From: Psychroserpens algicola
GTDB lineage: Bacteria; Bacteroidota; Bacteroidia; Flavobacteriales; Flavobacteriaceae
Length of the DNA stretch: 58,935 nucleotides
Reading direction: 5' to 3'
Assembly (NCBI RefSeq): GCF_014526325.1
Contig: NZ_JACNMJ010000010.1
Location: 1-58,935 of the forward strand
Made by a program: the position numbers and the translations under genes. Position 1 is the stretch's first letter, and every line of letters starts with the position of its first letter. Below, in pieces: positions 19,310 to 27,811 of the stretch. The notes below the pieces were generated by a model, which saw only the letters and a program-made list of their open reading frames with translations, did not search any database and was not told where the DNA came from.

Positions 19310-19330
19310 TCATCAATCTAGAACATTACA

Positions 19331-20287
19331 ATGAAAACATATACAAATACAGGAAATAAAGATACTCGCTCAGGTTTTGGAGCTGGACTAACCGAATTAG
19401 GAAAAACCAATGAAAATGTTGTGGCATTATGCGCAGATTTAATTGGGTCACTAAAAATGGATGATTTCAAAGCCAATCATCCTGAACGCTTTTTTCAAGT
19501 TGGAATCGCTGAAGCCAATATGATTGGTTTAGCAGCTGGAATGACTATTGGAGGAAAGATTCCATTTACCGGAACATTTGCCAATTTTTCAACAGGACGT
19601 GTCTATGATCAAATAAGACAAAGTGTGGCCTACTCTGATAAAAACGTTAAAATATGTGCTTCTCATGCAGGATTAACCTTAGGTGAAGACGGAGCAACGC
19701 ATCAGATTTTAGAAGATATTGGCTTAATGAAAATGCTACCAGGCATGACTGTAATTAATACTTGTGATTACAACCAAACTAAAGCTGCAACCATTGCTAT
19801 AGCTGAGCATCACGGACCTGTTTATTTGCGCTTCGGACGACCAAAAGTGGCAAATTTCACTCCTGAAAACCAAACTTTTGAAATTGGTAAAGCTGTGCAA
19901 TTAACTGAAGGAACAGATGTGACTATCGTCGCTACAGGTCATTTGGTTTGGGAAGCTCTAGAAGCATCTAAAACATTACACGATAAAGGAATTTCAGCTG
20001 AAGTTATAAATATTCACACGATTAAACCTCTTGATGATAAAGCCATTTTAGACTCCGTTGCTAAAACAGGCTGTATTGTAACTGCCGAAGAACATAACTA
20101 TTTAGGAGGTTTAGGAGAAAGTGTAGCCAGAGTTCTAGCTAAACATAAGCCTACTCCACAAGAGTTTGTTGCAACAGAAGACACTTTTGGTGAATCTGGA
20201 ACTCCCGAACAACTCATGGAAAAATACGGGCTCAATGCCAATGCGATTATTAAAGCTGCGGAAACAGTCTTGAAAAGGAAATATTAA
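19331..20287 (+). CDS. Transketolase, C-terminal subunit
   Basis: Supplies the pyrimidine-binding and C-terminal domains completing the split transketolase. It has 318 residues, with TRSGFGAGLTELGKTN at the start, the catalytic glutamate region QVGIAEANMIGLAAGM near 57, and the HAGLTLGEDGATHQ segment near 115. The C-terminal domain includes VTAEEHNYLGGLGESV. It is co-transcribed with the N-terminal subunit and closed by a terminator. Confidence 0.95.
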   Translation: MKTYTNTGNKDTRSGFGAGLTELGKTNENVVALCADLIGSLKMDDFKANHPERFFQVGIAEANMIGLAAGMTIGGKIPFTGTFANFSTGRVYDQIRQSVAYSDKNVKICASHAGLTLGEDGATHQILEDIGLMKMLPGMTVINTCDYNQTKAATIAIAEHHGPVYLRFGRPKVANFTPENQTFEIGKAVQLTEGTDVTIVATGHLVWEALEASKTLHDKGISAEVINIHTIKPLDDKAILDSVAKTGCIVTAEEHNYLGGLGESVARVLAKHKPTPQEFVATEDTFGESGTPEQLMEKYGLNANAIIKAAETVLKRKY

Positions 20288-20292
20288 AACTT

Positions 20293-20330
20293 AAAAAAAT
20301 CTAGCTGTAAAACGCTAGATTTTTTTTTTG
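20293..20330 (+). terminator. Terminator of the transketolase operon
   Basis: Stem ATCTAGC/GCTAGAT extended by A and T runs, with loop TGTAAAAC and a following run of about ten T residues. Confidence 0.85.
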
Positions 20331-20429
20331 ACTGCTCCTTTTATTATTTAAAATTTAGTAGCCTTTAAAAATAATTACCGTTTGGCAACGTTTTTGATAC
20401 TATACTTCAAAATCAAAAAAACGAATATT

Positions 20430-21020
20430 ATGAAGAAATTGATTATTAGCACATTTTTATTAACGTTATTTTGTTTAGGTGCTCAAGCACAAGACGGAAG
20501 CGCATTTGGAATTAAAGGCGGATTAAACTACAACGCCAATGGCGATTATTTTGAATCTATTGGAGACAACGCTCAACACCCAGACCGAAATATAGGTTAC
20601 CATATTGGTGTCTTTGGGAAAATTGGTAACGACCTATACTTTAGACCAGAATTGGTTTACACCAGTACAAAAAGTGATTATAATAGTGACGATTTTAACA
20701 TGAAAAAGATTGATGCACCACTATTATTTGGTGTTAAAGTTATCGGTCCTATTAGTGTTTTCGGTGGTCCTTCACTTCAATATATCCTAGATACCGAATT
20801 TGATGGTATCAGTATAGATAATGTGGAAGATGATTTTTCTGTCGGATTGAATTTCGGTATTGGATTAAACCTTAATAAAATAGGCATTGATTTACGTTAT
20901 GAAAGAGGCTTTAGTGACAACGAAGCCACATTTATAGGGAACAATATTGGACCTGGTGTTATTAGTAGAATAGACACCAGACCAGATCAATTGATATTGA
21001 GCTTATCAGTTGCTTTGTAG
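20430..21020 (+). CDS. Outer-membrane beta-barrel (porin family) protein
   Basis: 196 residues. The start at 20430 is preferred over an upstream TTG at 20382 because it directly begins a signal peptide (MKKLIISTFLLTLFCLGAQA). The mature part has alternating amphipathic strands (YFRPELVYTSTKSDY, FSVGLNFGIGLNLNKIGIDLRYERGF) and ends with a strand finishing SLSVAL, typical of small eight-stranded barrels. It probably sits in the outer membrane; no ligand can be inferred. Confidence 0.8.
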   Translation: MKKLIISTFLLTLFCLGAQAQDGSAFGIKGGLNYNANGDYFESIGDNAQHPDRNIGYHIGVFGKIGNDLYFRPELVYTSTKSDYNSDDFNMKKIDAPLLFGVKVIGPISVFGGPSLQYILDTEFDGISIDNVEDDFSVGLNFGIGLNLNKIGIDLRYERGFSDNEATFIGNNIGPGVISRIDTRPDQLILSLSVAL

Positions 21021-21036
21021 ACGAATGATTTACATC

Positions 21037-21072
21037 AAAAAAAAGACGCTAATTATAACGTCTTTTTTTTTG
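21037..21072. terminator. Bidirectional terminator
   Basis: Stem AAAAAAAAGACG/CGTCTTTTTTTT around a 10-base loop, between the convergent barrel-protein and FKBP genes. Confidence 0.82.
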
Positions 21073-21089
21073 TTCTATAAGTTAATTTT

Positions 21090-22037
21090 TTAACTATTGT
21101 CCTGATTAGATTCGGTTGAGTCTTCATCTAAATAATTTGGAATACCATCACCATCAGAATCATCATTTCTAGGATCTCCATCTTCATCTAAATCTTCGTA
21201 TATCGTTAATACGCCATCACCATCGTCATCAGCATCAAAGTAATTAGGAATAACATCTTCATCTGTATCATCATCATCAATATTCATATTCCCATTTAAA
21301 TCTTCAAACTGAGAAGGAATACCATCTTGATCATGATCATTTTCTTGTGCTCTGTATAATTCAAACTTGAAAATTAAATTTGAGTACACATCAATTCCGA
21401 ATGGAGGATTAGAGAAATAAGCCAATCCTGAAGGTAGGAACATCACTCCTATTCCGTAGTCTGAATATTCTACTGTTCCATCTGGATTAATTGTAAACGA
21501 CGCAGAAGTTTTAAATTTTGGAATGACCTGTCGCCATCCTTCAATTAAATTAACCATATCAAATGGACTATTAGGATTAATGGCACTATCAAACACTTCT
21601 TCATCTAACGTGTTACCTGAATACACAATCTCAACCAAATCGGTGAAATTAGGATTGTAATCGCTTCCACCTTCATTAATTGTCAGTACATAATACTCGT
21701 ATTCTACATCAAAATAAGTTCTTGTATAGGTTTGAACGGCATCAATTAAAAGTGTGTTCTCATCAGGATTTGGTAAATCCAAGTAGTTCCCGTTATCATC
21801 CTGAGGTAATTCTGTAATGACGATATCATCAATCGTATAATCAACTCCTGGAGTACTTAGTTCACCAGAATTATAATAATGTGTTTCCATATACCCTATG
21901 AGCGAATCTCTATCAACCACTTGTTGTTCTGTTCTATCTCTATCAGGCACAGGAATAAATGTAGGATCATCAGGTTTACATGCTGTAAAGGTTATCACAA
22001 AAACCAATGCAGCAATCAGACAGTTTTTTAAATTCAT
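21090..22037 (-). CDS. FKBP-type peptidyl-prolyl isomerase lipoprotein with calcium-type repeats
   Basis: 315 residues. It has a lipoprotein signal (ITFTAC at the lipobox), a leading linker, then an FKBP-like domain (about 120-235: DLVEIVYSGNTLDEEVFDS, LIEGWRQVIPKF, GIGVMFLPSGLAYFS), and a C-terminal run of acidic DxDxDGxxxxxED repeats resembling thrombospondin type-3 repeats (about 237-310). It probably assists folding of exported proteins. Attachment of calcium-type repeats to the FKBP domain is frequent in Flavobacteriia. Confidence 0.82.
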   Translation of the reverse strand: MNLKNCLIAALVFVITFTACKPDDPTFIPVPDRDRTEQQVVDRDSLIGYMETHYYNSGELSTPGVDYTIDDIVITELPQDDNGNYLDLPNPDENTLLIDAVQTYTRTYFDVEYEYYVLTINEGGSDYNPNFTDLVEIVYSGNTLDEEVFDSAINPNSPFDMVNLIEGWRQVIPKFKTSASFTINPDGTVEYSDYGIGVMFLPSGLAYFSNPPFGIDVYSNLIFKFELYRAQENDHDQDGIPSQFEDLNGNMNIDDDDTDEDVIPNYFDADDDGDGVLTIYEDLDEDGDPRNDDSDGDGIPNYLDEDSTESNQDNS

Positions 22038-22121
22038 AGTGACTAAATTTTTCTTTAATTCAAATTAGATTTGAATCGTTCAATATTGCTTATTTTTATC
22101 GCGCAAGATACAATAATATAA

Positions 22122-22129
22122 TACTTTTG
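22122..22129 (+). promoter_or_regulatory. -7 box upstream of the S4 protein gene
   Basis: TACTTTTG fits TAnnTTTG, 35 bp before the start codon. No TTG is found at the expected -33 distance. Confidence 0.4.
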
Positions 22130-22164
22130 TGCAATACTATTAACGTCAATTTCACAGTTTTCAT

Positions 22165-22548
22165 ATGCGAATAGATAAATACCTTTGGTGTATACGATAT
22201 TGTAAAACAAGAAGCATCGCTACTAATGCGTGTAAAAAAGGTCATGTTAAAGTGAATGGACAGGTTGTTAAACCAAGCAGAGAAGTCTATGCTACTGATA
22301 AAATTGAATTTAGAAAAGACCAGATTAATTATCAAATTATTGTTAATGACTTACCTGAAAGTCGTGTTGGTGCAAAACTTGTAGATATTTACAGAACAGA
22401 TGTTACACCTAAAGAAGCATTTGAAGCTCAAGAGCTTTTAAAATATTCAAAAGATTACTATCGAAAAAAAGGGACTGGTCGACCTACCAAAAAGGATCGA
22501 AGAGATATTGATGACTTTTATGATGCTCCCGAAGAAGATAAGTCCTAA
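22165..22548 (+). CDS. S4-domain RNA-binding protein (Hsp15-like)
   Basis: 127 residues with an N-terminal S4 RNA-binding domain (about 1-65: MRIDKYLWCIRYCKTRSIA, then KGHVKVNGQVVKPSREV) and a charged tail including GTGRPTKKDRRDID. The arrangement matches the Hsp15 (HslR) family, which recycles stalled 50S subunits with attached peptidyl-tRNA. It lies 54 bp before the phosphoribosyltransferase gene. Confidence 0.85.
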   Translation: MRIDKYLWCIRYCKTRSIATNACKKGHVKVNGQVVKPSREVYATDKIEFRKDQINYQIIVNDLPESRVGAKLVDIYRTDVTPKEAFEAQELLKYSKDYYRKKGTGRPTKKDRRDIDDFYDAPEEDKS

Positions 22549-22577
22549 TTTACAATCAAAATAAAGAAACTGTTTTT

Positions 22578-22585
22578 TATCTTTG
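22578..22585 (+). promoter_or_regulatory. -7 box upstream of the phosphoribosyltransferase gene
   Basis: TATCTTTG, 17 bp before the start codon, implying a short leader. The -33 element is not clear. Confidence 0.5.
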
Positions 22586-22602
22586 AGGAAATATAAGATT
22601 GT

Positions 22603-23106
22603 ATGGCTATTACTAAAAACACAATACTGAATCATCAGGAAATTCAACATAAAATCAGACGAATTGCCTATCAAATTTATGAAAGTAATGTGTATGAAGA
22701 CGAAATTATACTGGCTGGAATTGAAGCTAATGGCTATATATTAGCTAAAAAACTAAAGTCAAATCTTGAAAAAATTTCTGAATTAAAACCTATCCTCTGT
22801 AAAGTTACAATTGACAAAAAAAATCCCTTAACTGAAATAAAAACATCCTTAAGTAAGGAGGAGTACAGTCATAAATCTATTGTACTTATTGATGATGTAT
22901 TAAATTCTGGTAGTACTTTAATTTATGGTGTCAAACACTTTTTAGATGTACCTCTAAAGCAATTTAAAACTGCGGTTTTAGTCAATAGAAATCATAAAAA
23001 ATATCCTGTGAAAGCTGATTTTAAAGGAATTTCACTATCTACATCTTTAAATGAACACGTTGAAATTATACTATCAGGAAAACAATTTGAAGCCTATTTA
23101 AAATAA
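22603..23106 (+). CDS. Type I phosphoribosyltransferase
   Basis: 167 residues with the PRPP-binding signature SIVLIDDVLNSGST at about 92-105, flanked by the usual alpha/beta fold. It resembles the PyrR/hypoxanthine branch more than the orotate branch, but the base cannot be assigned. Its stop overlaps that of convergent aroK by 9 bp. Confidence 0.85.
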   Translation: MAITKNTILNHQEIQHKIRRIAYQIYESNVYEDEIILAGIEANGYILAKKLKSNLEKISELKPILCKVTIDKKNPLTEIKTSLSKEEYSHKSIVLIDDVLNSGSTLIYGVKHFLDVPLKQFKTAVLVNRNHKKYPVKADFKGISLSTSLNEHVEIILSGKQFEAYLK

Positions 23107-23616
23107 CTTCAATACAATGGCTTCTACAATTTCAGATATCGACTTATCATCGGTTTGAATACTTAAGCTCGATTGCTCATAAAATGGCGCACGTTCAAAT
23201 ATATGCTTACCTATAAATTCACTTAACATACTTTCCGAATCTATATGAGCTAGTAAGGGCCGCTTAGCTCTCTCATTAAATAAACGCTTTGTCAATGTCG
23301 GAATAGAAGCTTTAAGATATACACATACCGATTCTTTTGTATTGAGCAATGTTTGCATATTATCACCATAACAAGGTGTTCCACCACCAAGAGAGACTAT
23401 AGTTTCTTTCAGTTTACTCAAATCTTTAAGGTAGCTACTTTCAGCTTTTCTAAAATAAATCTCTCCTTTAGTTTCAAAAATCGTTCTTATTGTCGCGTTT
23501 TCTTTTCGTTCTATATAATCATCAAAATCGATGTAATTATAACCTAAAATTTCTGATAACTGCTGACCAACTACCGATTTTCCCGAGCCCATATATCCAA
23601 CTAAAAATAGTATCAT
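23098..23616 (-). CDS. aroK: Shikimate kinase
   Basis: Phosphorylates shikimate with ATP in aromatic amino acid synthesis. It has 172 residues: Walker A GYMGSGKS at 7-14, shikimate-binding DFDDYIERKE near 31-40, ETKGEIYFRKAES, VSLGGGTPCYG, and the lid region ERAKRPLL with RAPFYEQ. All diagnostic residues are present. It is convergent with the phosphoribosyltransferase gene. Confidence 0.95.
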   Translation of the reverse strand: MILFLVGYMGSGKSVVGQQLSEILGYNYIDFDDYIERKENATIRTIFETKGEIYFRKAESSYLKDLSKLKETIVSLGGGTPCYGDNMQTLLNTKESVCVYLKASIPTLTKRLFNERAKRPLLAHIDSESMLSEFIGKHIFERAPFYEQSSLSIQTDDKSISEIVEAIVLKLF

Positions 23617-23692
23617 TTTCTCCTTATAAATTGATTATTAAAAACATAAGATATTTAATGACAAAAAAACAAAAAATTATCTAATAATAGGT

Positions 23693-23722
23693 TTGGAATA
23701 TTAATTAAACGTTTTATATTTG
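23693..23722 (+). promoter_or_regulatory. tRNA-Lys promoter
   Basis: TTG at 23693-23695, a 19 bp spacer and TATATTTG at 23715-23722, followed by CACCC as in the stable-RNA promoters at the left edge. Confidence 0.7.
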
Positions 23723-23745
23723 CACCCTCGTTAGAGAAACTTATT

Positions 23746-23818
23746 GACCAGTTAGCTCAGTTGGTAGAGCATCTCCCTTTTAAGGAGAGGGTCCTGGGTT
23801 CGAGCCCCAGACTGGTCA
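23746..23818 (+). tRNA. tRNA-Lys (anticodon TTT)
   Basis: A complete 73-base cloverleaf: acceptor GACCAGT/ACTGGTC, D arm GCTC/GAGC, anticodon stem TCTCC/GGAGA with loop CTTTTAA (anticodon TTT), and T arm CTGGG-TTCGAGC-CCCAG. The CCA end is not encoded. Confidence 0.97.
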
Positions 23819-23829
23819 CAATAAAAATC

Positions 23830-23856
23830 GTTAAGCACTCGCTTAACTTTTTTTTT
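23830..23856 (+). terminator. Terminator between the two tRNA genes
   Basis: Stem GTTAAGC/GCTTAAC with loop ACTC and nine T residues. It separates tRNA-Lys from tRNA-Leu, which therefore probably has its own promoter (TATCTTTA at about 23856-23863 is a near match). Confidence 0.8.
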
Positions 23857-23873
23857 ATCTTTACTGAAATAAT

Positions 23874-23957
23874 GCGCACGTGGCGGAATTGGTAGACGCG
23901 CTAGCTTGAGGGGTTAGTGGACATTAGTCCGTGGAAGTTCGAGTCTTCTCGTGCGCA
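23874..23957 (+). tRNA. tRNA-Leu (anticodon GAG)
   Basis: Acceptor GCGCACG/CGTGCGC, anticodon stem CTAGC/GTTAG with loop TTGAGGG (anticodon GAG), a long variable arm as in class II tRNAs, and T loop TTCGAGT. The CCA end is not encoded. Confidence 0.95.
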
Positions 23958-24080
23958 CTTTATTTTATTTAGCACATCACCAAATGCAATAACTTCCCCC
24001 TTTATTTTTATTAAAAAAAACCTAAATTTTAGTTCAAGTTCAAAAAAAGCTTATTTTTGTTTAACCTTTTTAAGCTAAAA

Positions 24081-24980
24081 ATGAACAATATTAAAAGTAG
24101 ATTTAGTATTAAAGATCTTGAAAACCTCTCTGGCATCAAGGCTCACACCATTAGAATCTGGGAGAAAAGATATAACTTACTAGAACCTGAACGAACTGAT
24201 ACCAATATTAGATATTACAACTTAAACAACCTCCAAAAGTTACTAAATATCAGTTATTTAAATAATAATGGTTATAAAATTTCAAAGCTAGCTGCCATTG
24301 AGAGTTCTAAAATTCCTGATCTTGTTAGAGATGTTGCACAAAAGGATAAAACAAACGATCATATATTGAGTACCTTTAAGCTTGCAATGATAAACTTTGA
24401 TCAAAAATTATTTTATGATACTTACACTGCTTTAGAAAAAGAAAAATCTTTTACAGACATCTTTTACCAAGACTTTATTCCTTTACTTTCTGAAATTGGC
24501 TTGTTATGGCAAACCGATACGATTACTCCTGCTCATGAACATTTTGCTACGACTTTAATTCGGCAAAAAATATTAGTAAATACCGAAATACTACAAGCCC
24601 AGAACCAAAGTAACACCAAAGATGTTTTCGTCTTATTTCTTCCCGATAATGAAGTACATGAACTTGGACTCATGATGCTTAACTATGAAATTATAGCAAA
24701 GGGCAAACAAAGTATATATCTTGGTCAAAGTGTTCCTGTTACAAGTCTTGAAGATGTTTTAGAGTATTATGACTCTATCACATTTGTATCGTATTTTACC
24801 GTAAAACCTGAAAAGGATCATATCGAAAACTACCTTAATACATTTTATGACAAAATCCTAACCAACCCAAATACAAAACTCTGGGTTCTTGGGAGAATGC
24901 TAAATGAGGCTAATCTTAAATCATTACCAAAACATGTTACAGCGTTTGATACCATCGAAAGCTTAGTTAAAAAACTCTAA
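24081..24980 (+). CDS. MerR-family regulator with B12-binding light-sensor-like domain (CarH/LitR-like)
   Basis: Predicted DNA-binding repressor of the adjacent carotenoid genes. It has 299 residues: MerR helix-turn-helix at about 7-46 (GIKAHTIRIWEKRYNLLEP), then a helical domain with the W-x9-E-H motif of CarH-type photoreceptors (W143, E153, H154), then a cobalamin-binding fold whose DxHxxG motif reads EVHELG (H193). The residue after W143 is Gln, where Thermus CarH has the second cobalt-ligating His. The start at 24081 is chosen over TTG 24057, which lies inside the likely -7 box TATTTTTG (24052-24059). It precedes crtI by 53 bp. Confidence 0.85.
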   Translation: MNNIKSRFSIKDLENLSGIKAHTIRIWEKRYNLLEPERTDTNIRYYNLNNLQKLLNISYLNNNGYKISKLAAIESSKIPDLVRDVAQKDKTNDHILSTFKLAMINFDQKLFYDTYTALEKEKSFTDIFYQDFIPLLSEIGLLWQTDTITPAHEHFATTLIRQKILVNTEILQAQNQSNTKDVFVLFLPDNEVHELGLMMLNYEIIAKGKQSIYLGQSVPVTSLEDVLEYYDSITFVSYFTVKPEKDHIENYLNTFYDKILTNPNTKLWVLGRMLNEANLKSLPKHVTAFDTIESLVKKL

Positions 24981-24992
24981 AAAACATCTACG

Positions 24993-25026
24993 AAAGTTAA
25001 TTTTGTTTAACTTTTTTATATATTTG
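24993..25026 (+). promoter_or_regulatory. crtI promoter with inverted-repeat operator
   Basis: A perfect inverted repeat AAAGTTAA (24993-25000)/TTAACTTT (25007-25014) with 6-base spacer fills the region between a -33-like TTA (24997) and the -7 box TATATTTG (25019-25026). The decamer TTTGTTTAAC at 25002-25011 recurs at 24056-24065 in front of the regulator gene. A MerR-type operator in this place is expected. The start codon is only 8 bp past the -7 box, so the mRNA is nearly leaderless. Confidence 0.6.
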
Positions 25027-25033
25027 TTAAACA

Positions 25034-26500
25034 ATGAAACAACGTATATCAATAATTGGATCTGGTTTTTCTGCGCTCGCCGCTTCTTGCTACCTTGCAC
25101 GTGATGGTTATGAGGTGACCATATTTGAAAAAAACAAAACGGTTGGTGGTCGCGCAAGGCAACTAAAAAAAGAAGGGTTCACCTTCGATATCGGACCAAC
25201 TTGGTATTGGATGCCTGATGTATTTGAACGCTTTTTTGCCGATTTCAATACCACTCCAGATATGTATTATACGCTCGAAAAACTAAATCCGGCTTACAGT
25301 GTATACTTCGGAAAGGAGGACTATATCACCATTGAGGATACCTTAGAAAAAATTTGCATTGCTTTTGAAAAAGAAGAACCCGGAAGTTCAAAACAATTGA
25401 TGAAATTTATTGACAACGCTCAAAACAATTATGATGTAGCTATTAAAGATTTAGTATATAGACCTGGTGTATCACCTTTTGAATTGGTCACGCCTGTCAC
25501 TATGAAAAAAATCGGGCAGTTTTTTAGTACAATCAAAAAAGACGTTAGAAAGGCTTTTAAAAATGACAGACTAGCCATGATTCTTGAGTTTCCAGTACTA
25601 TTTTTAGGTGCTAAACCAGATGACACACCTTCATTTTATAGCTTTATGAATTATGCCGATTTCGGAATTGGAACATTTCACCCTAAAAAAGGAATGTATC
25701 AAGTCATTCTGGCTATAGAAGCTTTAGCCAAAAGTTTAGGTGTGACTATAAAAACAGAAAACTCTATCGACAAAATTATCGTAGATAATGGTAAAGCAGT
25801 GTCAATAGTTACAAATGGAATTAATTATAAAAGCGATATCATTTTGAGTGGTGCTGATTATCATCATACCGAAACACTCTTAGATTCAAAGTATGTACAA
25901 TATTCTCAAAATTATTGGGAGAAAAAAACATTTGCACCTTCTTCCCTATTATTCTATGTTGGTTTTGATAAAAAACTAAAAAACGTTAATCATCATACTT
26001 TATTTTTTGATGTTGACTTTGATGTACATGCTAAAGCTATATACGACACACCTAAATGGCCTGAAAATCCTTTATTTTATGCGAGTTTCCCCTCTATTAC
26101 AGATGATCATGCTGCACCAAATGGAAAAGAAGCTGGTATTTTCTTAATTCCACTTGCTCCAGGTTTAGAAGATACTCCAGAGTTAAGAACGCTTTATTTT
26201 GACAAAATTATTGAGCGATTTGAAAGTCTTACCTCTCAAAGCGTTAAAAAAAATATTATATTTAAAGAGTCCTTTTGTGTCAATGATTTTATTAACGATT
26301 ATAATTCATACAAAGGAAATGCCTACGGAATGGCTAACACGCTCTTACAGACTGCATTTTTAAGACCTAAATTAAAAAGTAAAAAGGTCAGTAATTTATA
26401 TTTCACAGGACAACTAACGGTTCCAGGACCAGGAGTTCCTCCATCGCTAATTTCAGGAAAATTAGTGGCAGAACTCATTAAAAAACACCACAGCAATTAA
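25034..26500 (+). CDS. crtI: Phytoene desaturase
   Basis: Desaturates phytoene to lycopene using FAD. It has 488 residues: N-terminal dinucleotide-binding motif IIGSGFSALAASCYLARDGY (about 5-24) followed by GGRARQLKKEGFTFDIGPTW, and the C-terminal carotenoid-desaturase signature FTGQLTVPGPGVPPSLISGK. It is the first gene of crtI-crtB-crtZ-crtY, with 1 bp before crtB. Confidence 0.95.
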   Translation: MKQRISIIGSGFSALAASCYLARDGYEVTIFEKNKTVGGRARQLKKEGFTFDIGPTWYWMPDVFERFFADFNTTPDMYYTLEKLNPAYSVYFGKEDYITIEDTLEKICIAFEKEEPGSSKQLMKFIDNAQNNYDVAIKDLVYRPGVSPFELVTPVTMKKIGQFFSTIKKDVRKAFKNDRLAMILEFPVLFLGAKPDDTPSFYSFMNYADFGIGTFHPKKGMYQVILAIEALAKSLGVTIKTENSIDKIIVDNGKAVSIVTNGINYKSDIILSGADYHHTETLLDSKYVQYSQNYWEKKTFAPSSLLFYVGFDKKLKNVNHHTLFFDVDFDVHAKAIYDTPKWPENPLFYASFPSITDDHAAPNGKEAGIFLIPLAPGLEDTPELRTLYFDKIIERFESLTSQSVKKNIIFKESFCVNDFINDYNSYKGNAYGMANTLLQTAFLRPKLKSKKVSNLYFTGQLTVPGPGVPPSLISGKLVAELIKKHHSN

Positions 26501-26501
26501 T

Positions 26502-27341
26502 ATGAAAGCTATTTTTGACTCCGTTTCGAACCAATGCAGTAAGACAGTTACCAAGTCTTACAGCACCTCGTTTTCATTGGCTACCAAAATGCTATCCAAC
26601 GCCATTCGTCAGGATATTTATAATATTTACGGGTTTGTAAGATTTGCAGATGAAATTGTTGATACTTTTCATGATTATGATAAAGAACTTTTGTTTGATA
26701 ATTTTTCAAAAGATTTAGAATTAGCCCTTCAGCATAAAATAAGCTTAAACCCAATCTTAAATTCGTTTCAAGACACTTATCATAAATACAATATTGACAA
26801 AAGCCTAGTCGACGCATTTATGAACAGCATGCGTTTAGACTTACATAAACAGAATTACTTAACTACTGAAGAATACAAGCAATACATTTATGGATCAGCA
26901 GATGTTGTCGGACTCATGTGCTTAAAGGTTTTTGTAAAAGGCGACCAAGATAAATACGATGCACTAAAAGATTCAGCAATGAGTTTAGGTTCTGCGTTTC
27001 AAAAAGTAAATTTTCTGAGAGATTTAAAAGCAGATTATGAAGATTTAAGTCGCTCATATTTTCCAAATACTGACCTGAGTCAGTTAGATGAAAACTCCAA
27101 ACACGCTATCATCTCCGACATTGAAAATGATTTTAGCAAGGGTTTACAAGGCATTAAAAAATTACCAATCGAAGCCAAATTTGGTGTCTTTATGGCTTAC
27201 AGATACTACAGTCAGTTACTCAAAAAACTCAAAAAAACACCAGCCTTGGAGATTAAATCCACCCGAATTAGAGTACCTAACTATAAAAAGTTTGAGTTGC
27301 TGACCAGAAGTTATGTCAAATATCAACTTAATTTAATGTAA
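26502..27341 (+). CDS. crtB: Phytoene synthase
   Basis: Condenses two geranylgeranyl diphosphates to phytoene. It has 279 residues, with both aspartate-rich motifs of the squalene/phytoene synthase fold: DEIVD near 51 and NFLRDLKADYED near 168. The N-terminal SYSTSFSLATKML is typical. It starts 1 bp after crtI and ends 5 bp before crtZ. Confidence 0.95.
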   Translation: MKAIFDSVSNQCSKTVTKSYSTSFSLATKMLSNAIRQDIYNIYGFVRFADEIVDTFHDYDKELLFDNFSKDLELALQHKISLNPILNSFQDTYHKYNIDKSLVDAFMNSMRLDLHKQNYLTTEEYKQYIYGSADVVGLMCLKVFVKGDQDKYDALKDSAMSLGSAFQKVNFLRDLKADYEDLSRSYFPNTDLSQLDENSKHAIISDIENDFSKGLQGIKKLPIEAKFGVFMAYRYYSQLLKKLKKTPALEIKSTRIRVPNYKKFELLTRSYVKYQLNLM

Positions 27342-27346
27342 ATCGC

Positions 27347-27796
27347 ATGCAAACGATATATTGGATTCTTATTTTTTTAGGTGTTTTCTGCACAATGGAA
27401 TTTATGGCATGGTTTACCCATAAATATGTGATGCACGGCTTTTTGTGGAGTTTACATAAAGACCATCATCACAAAGATCACGACAGCTGGTTTGAACGTA
27501 ACGATGCCTTTTTTATATTTTATGCAATTGTAAGCATGATCTGCTTTTACTTATGGAGCTACGAAAATGTCTGGTATTGTTTACCAATTGCATTGGGCAT
27601 TATGGCTTATGGCGCGACTTACTTTGTGGTTCATGATATTTTTATCCATCAGCGGTTTAAACTCTTCCGAAATGCCAATAACTGGTATGCTAAAGGTGTG
27701 AGGCGTGCGCATAAAATCCACCATAAGCACTTAGGTAAAGACAAAGGCGAGTGTTTTGGGATGCTTTTCGTACCTTTCAAATACTTTAAAAAATAG
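27347..27796 (+). CDS. crtZ: Beta-carotene 3-hydroxylase
   Basis: A membrane di-iron hydroxylase converting beta-carotene to zeaxanthin. It has 149 residues with the histidine boxes of the fatty-acid hydroxylase superfamily: H25-x4-H30, H37-x2-HHH, HDIFIH near 115 and RAHKIHHKH near 124, between hydrophobic helices. It lies within the crt operon. Confidence 0.95.
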   Translation: MQTIYWILIFLGVFCTMEFMAWFTHKYVMHGFLWSLHKDHHHKDHDSWFERNDAFFIFYAIVSMICFYLWSYENVWYCLPIALGIMAYGATYFVVHDIFIHQRFKLFRNANNWYAKGVRRAHKIHHKHLGKDKGECFGMLFVPFKYFKK

Positions 27797-27811
27797 CAGT
27801 TTTTCTATCAT

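Noticed and set aside
18464-20287. Frameshifted single transketolase gene
   Set aside because: Both halves have their own start, a 21 bp spacer and intact domain boundaries; the split form is normal in this phylum.
23829-23856. Small RNA between the tRNA genes
   Set aside because: The hairpin plus T-run is explained as the terminator of tRNA-Lys.
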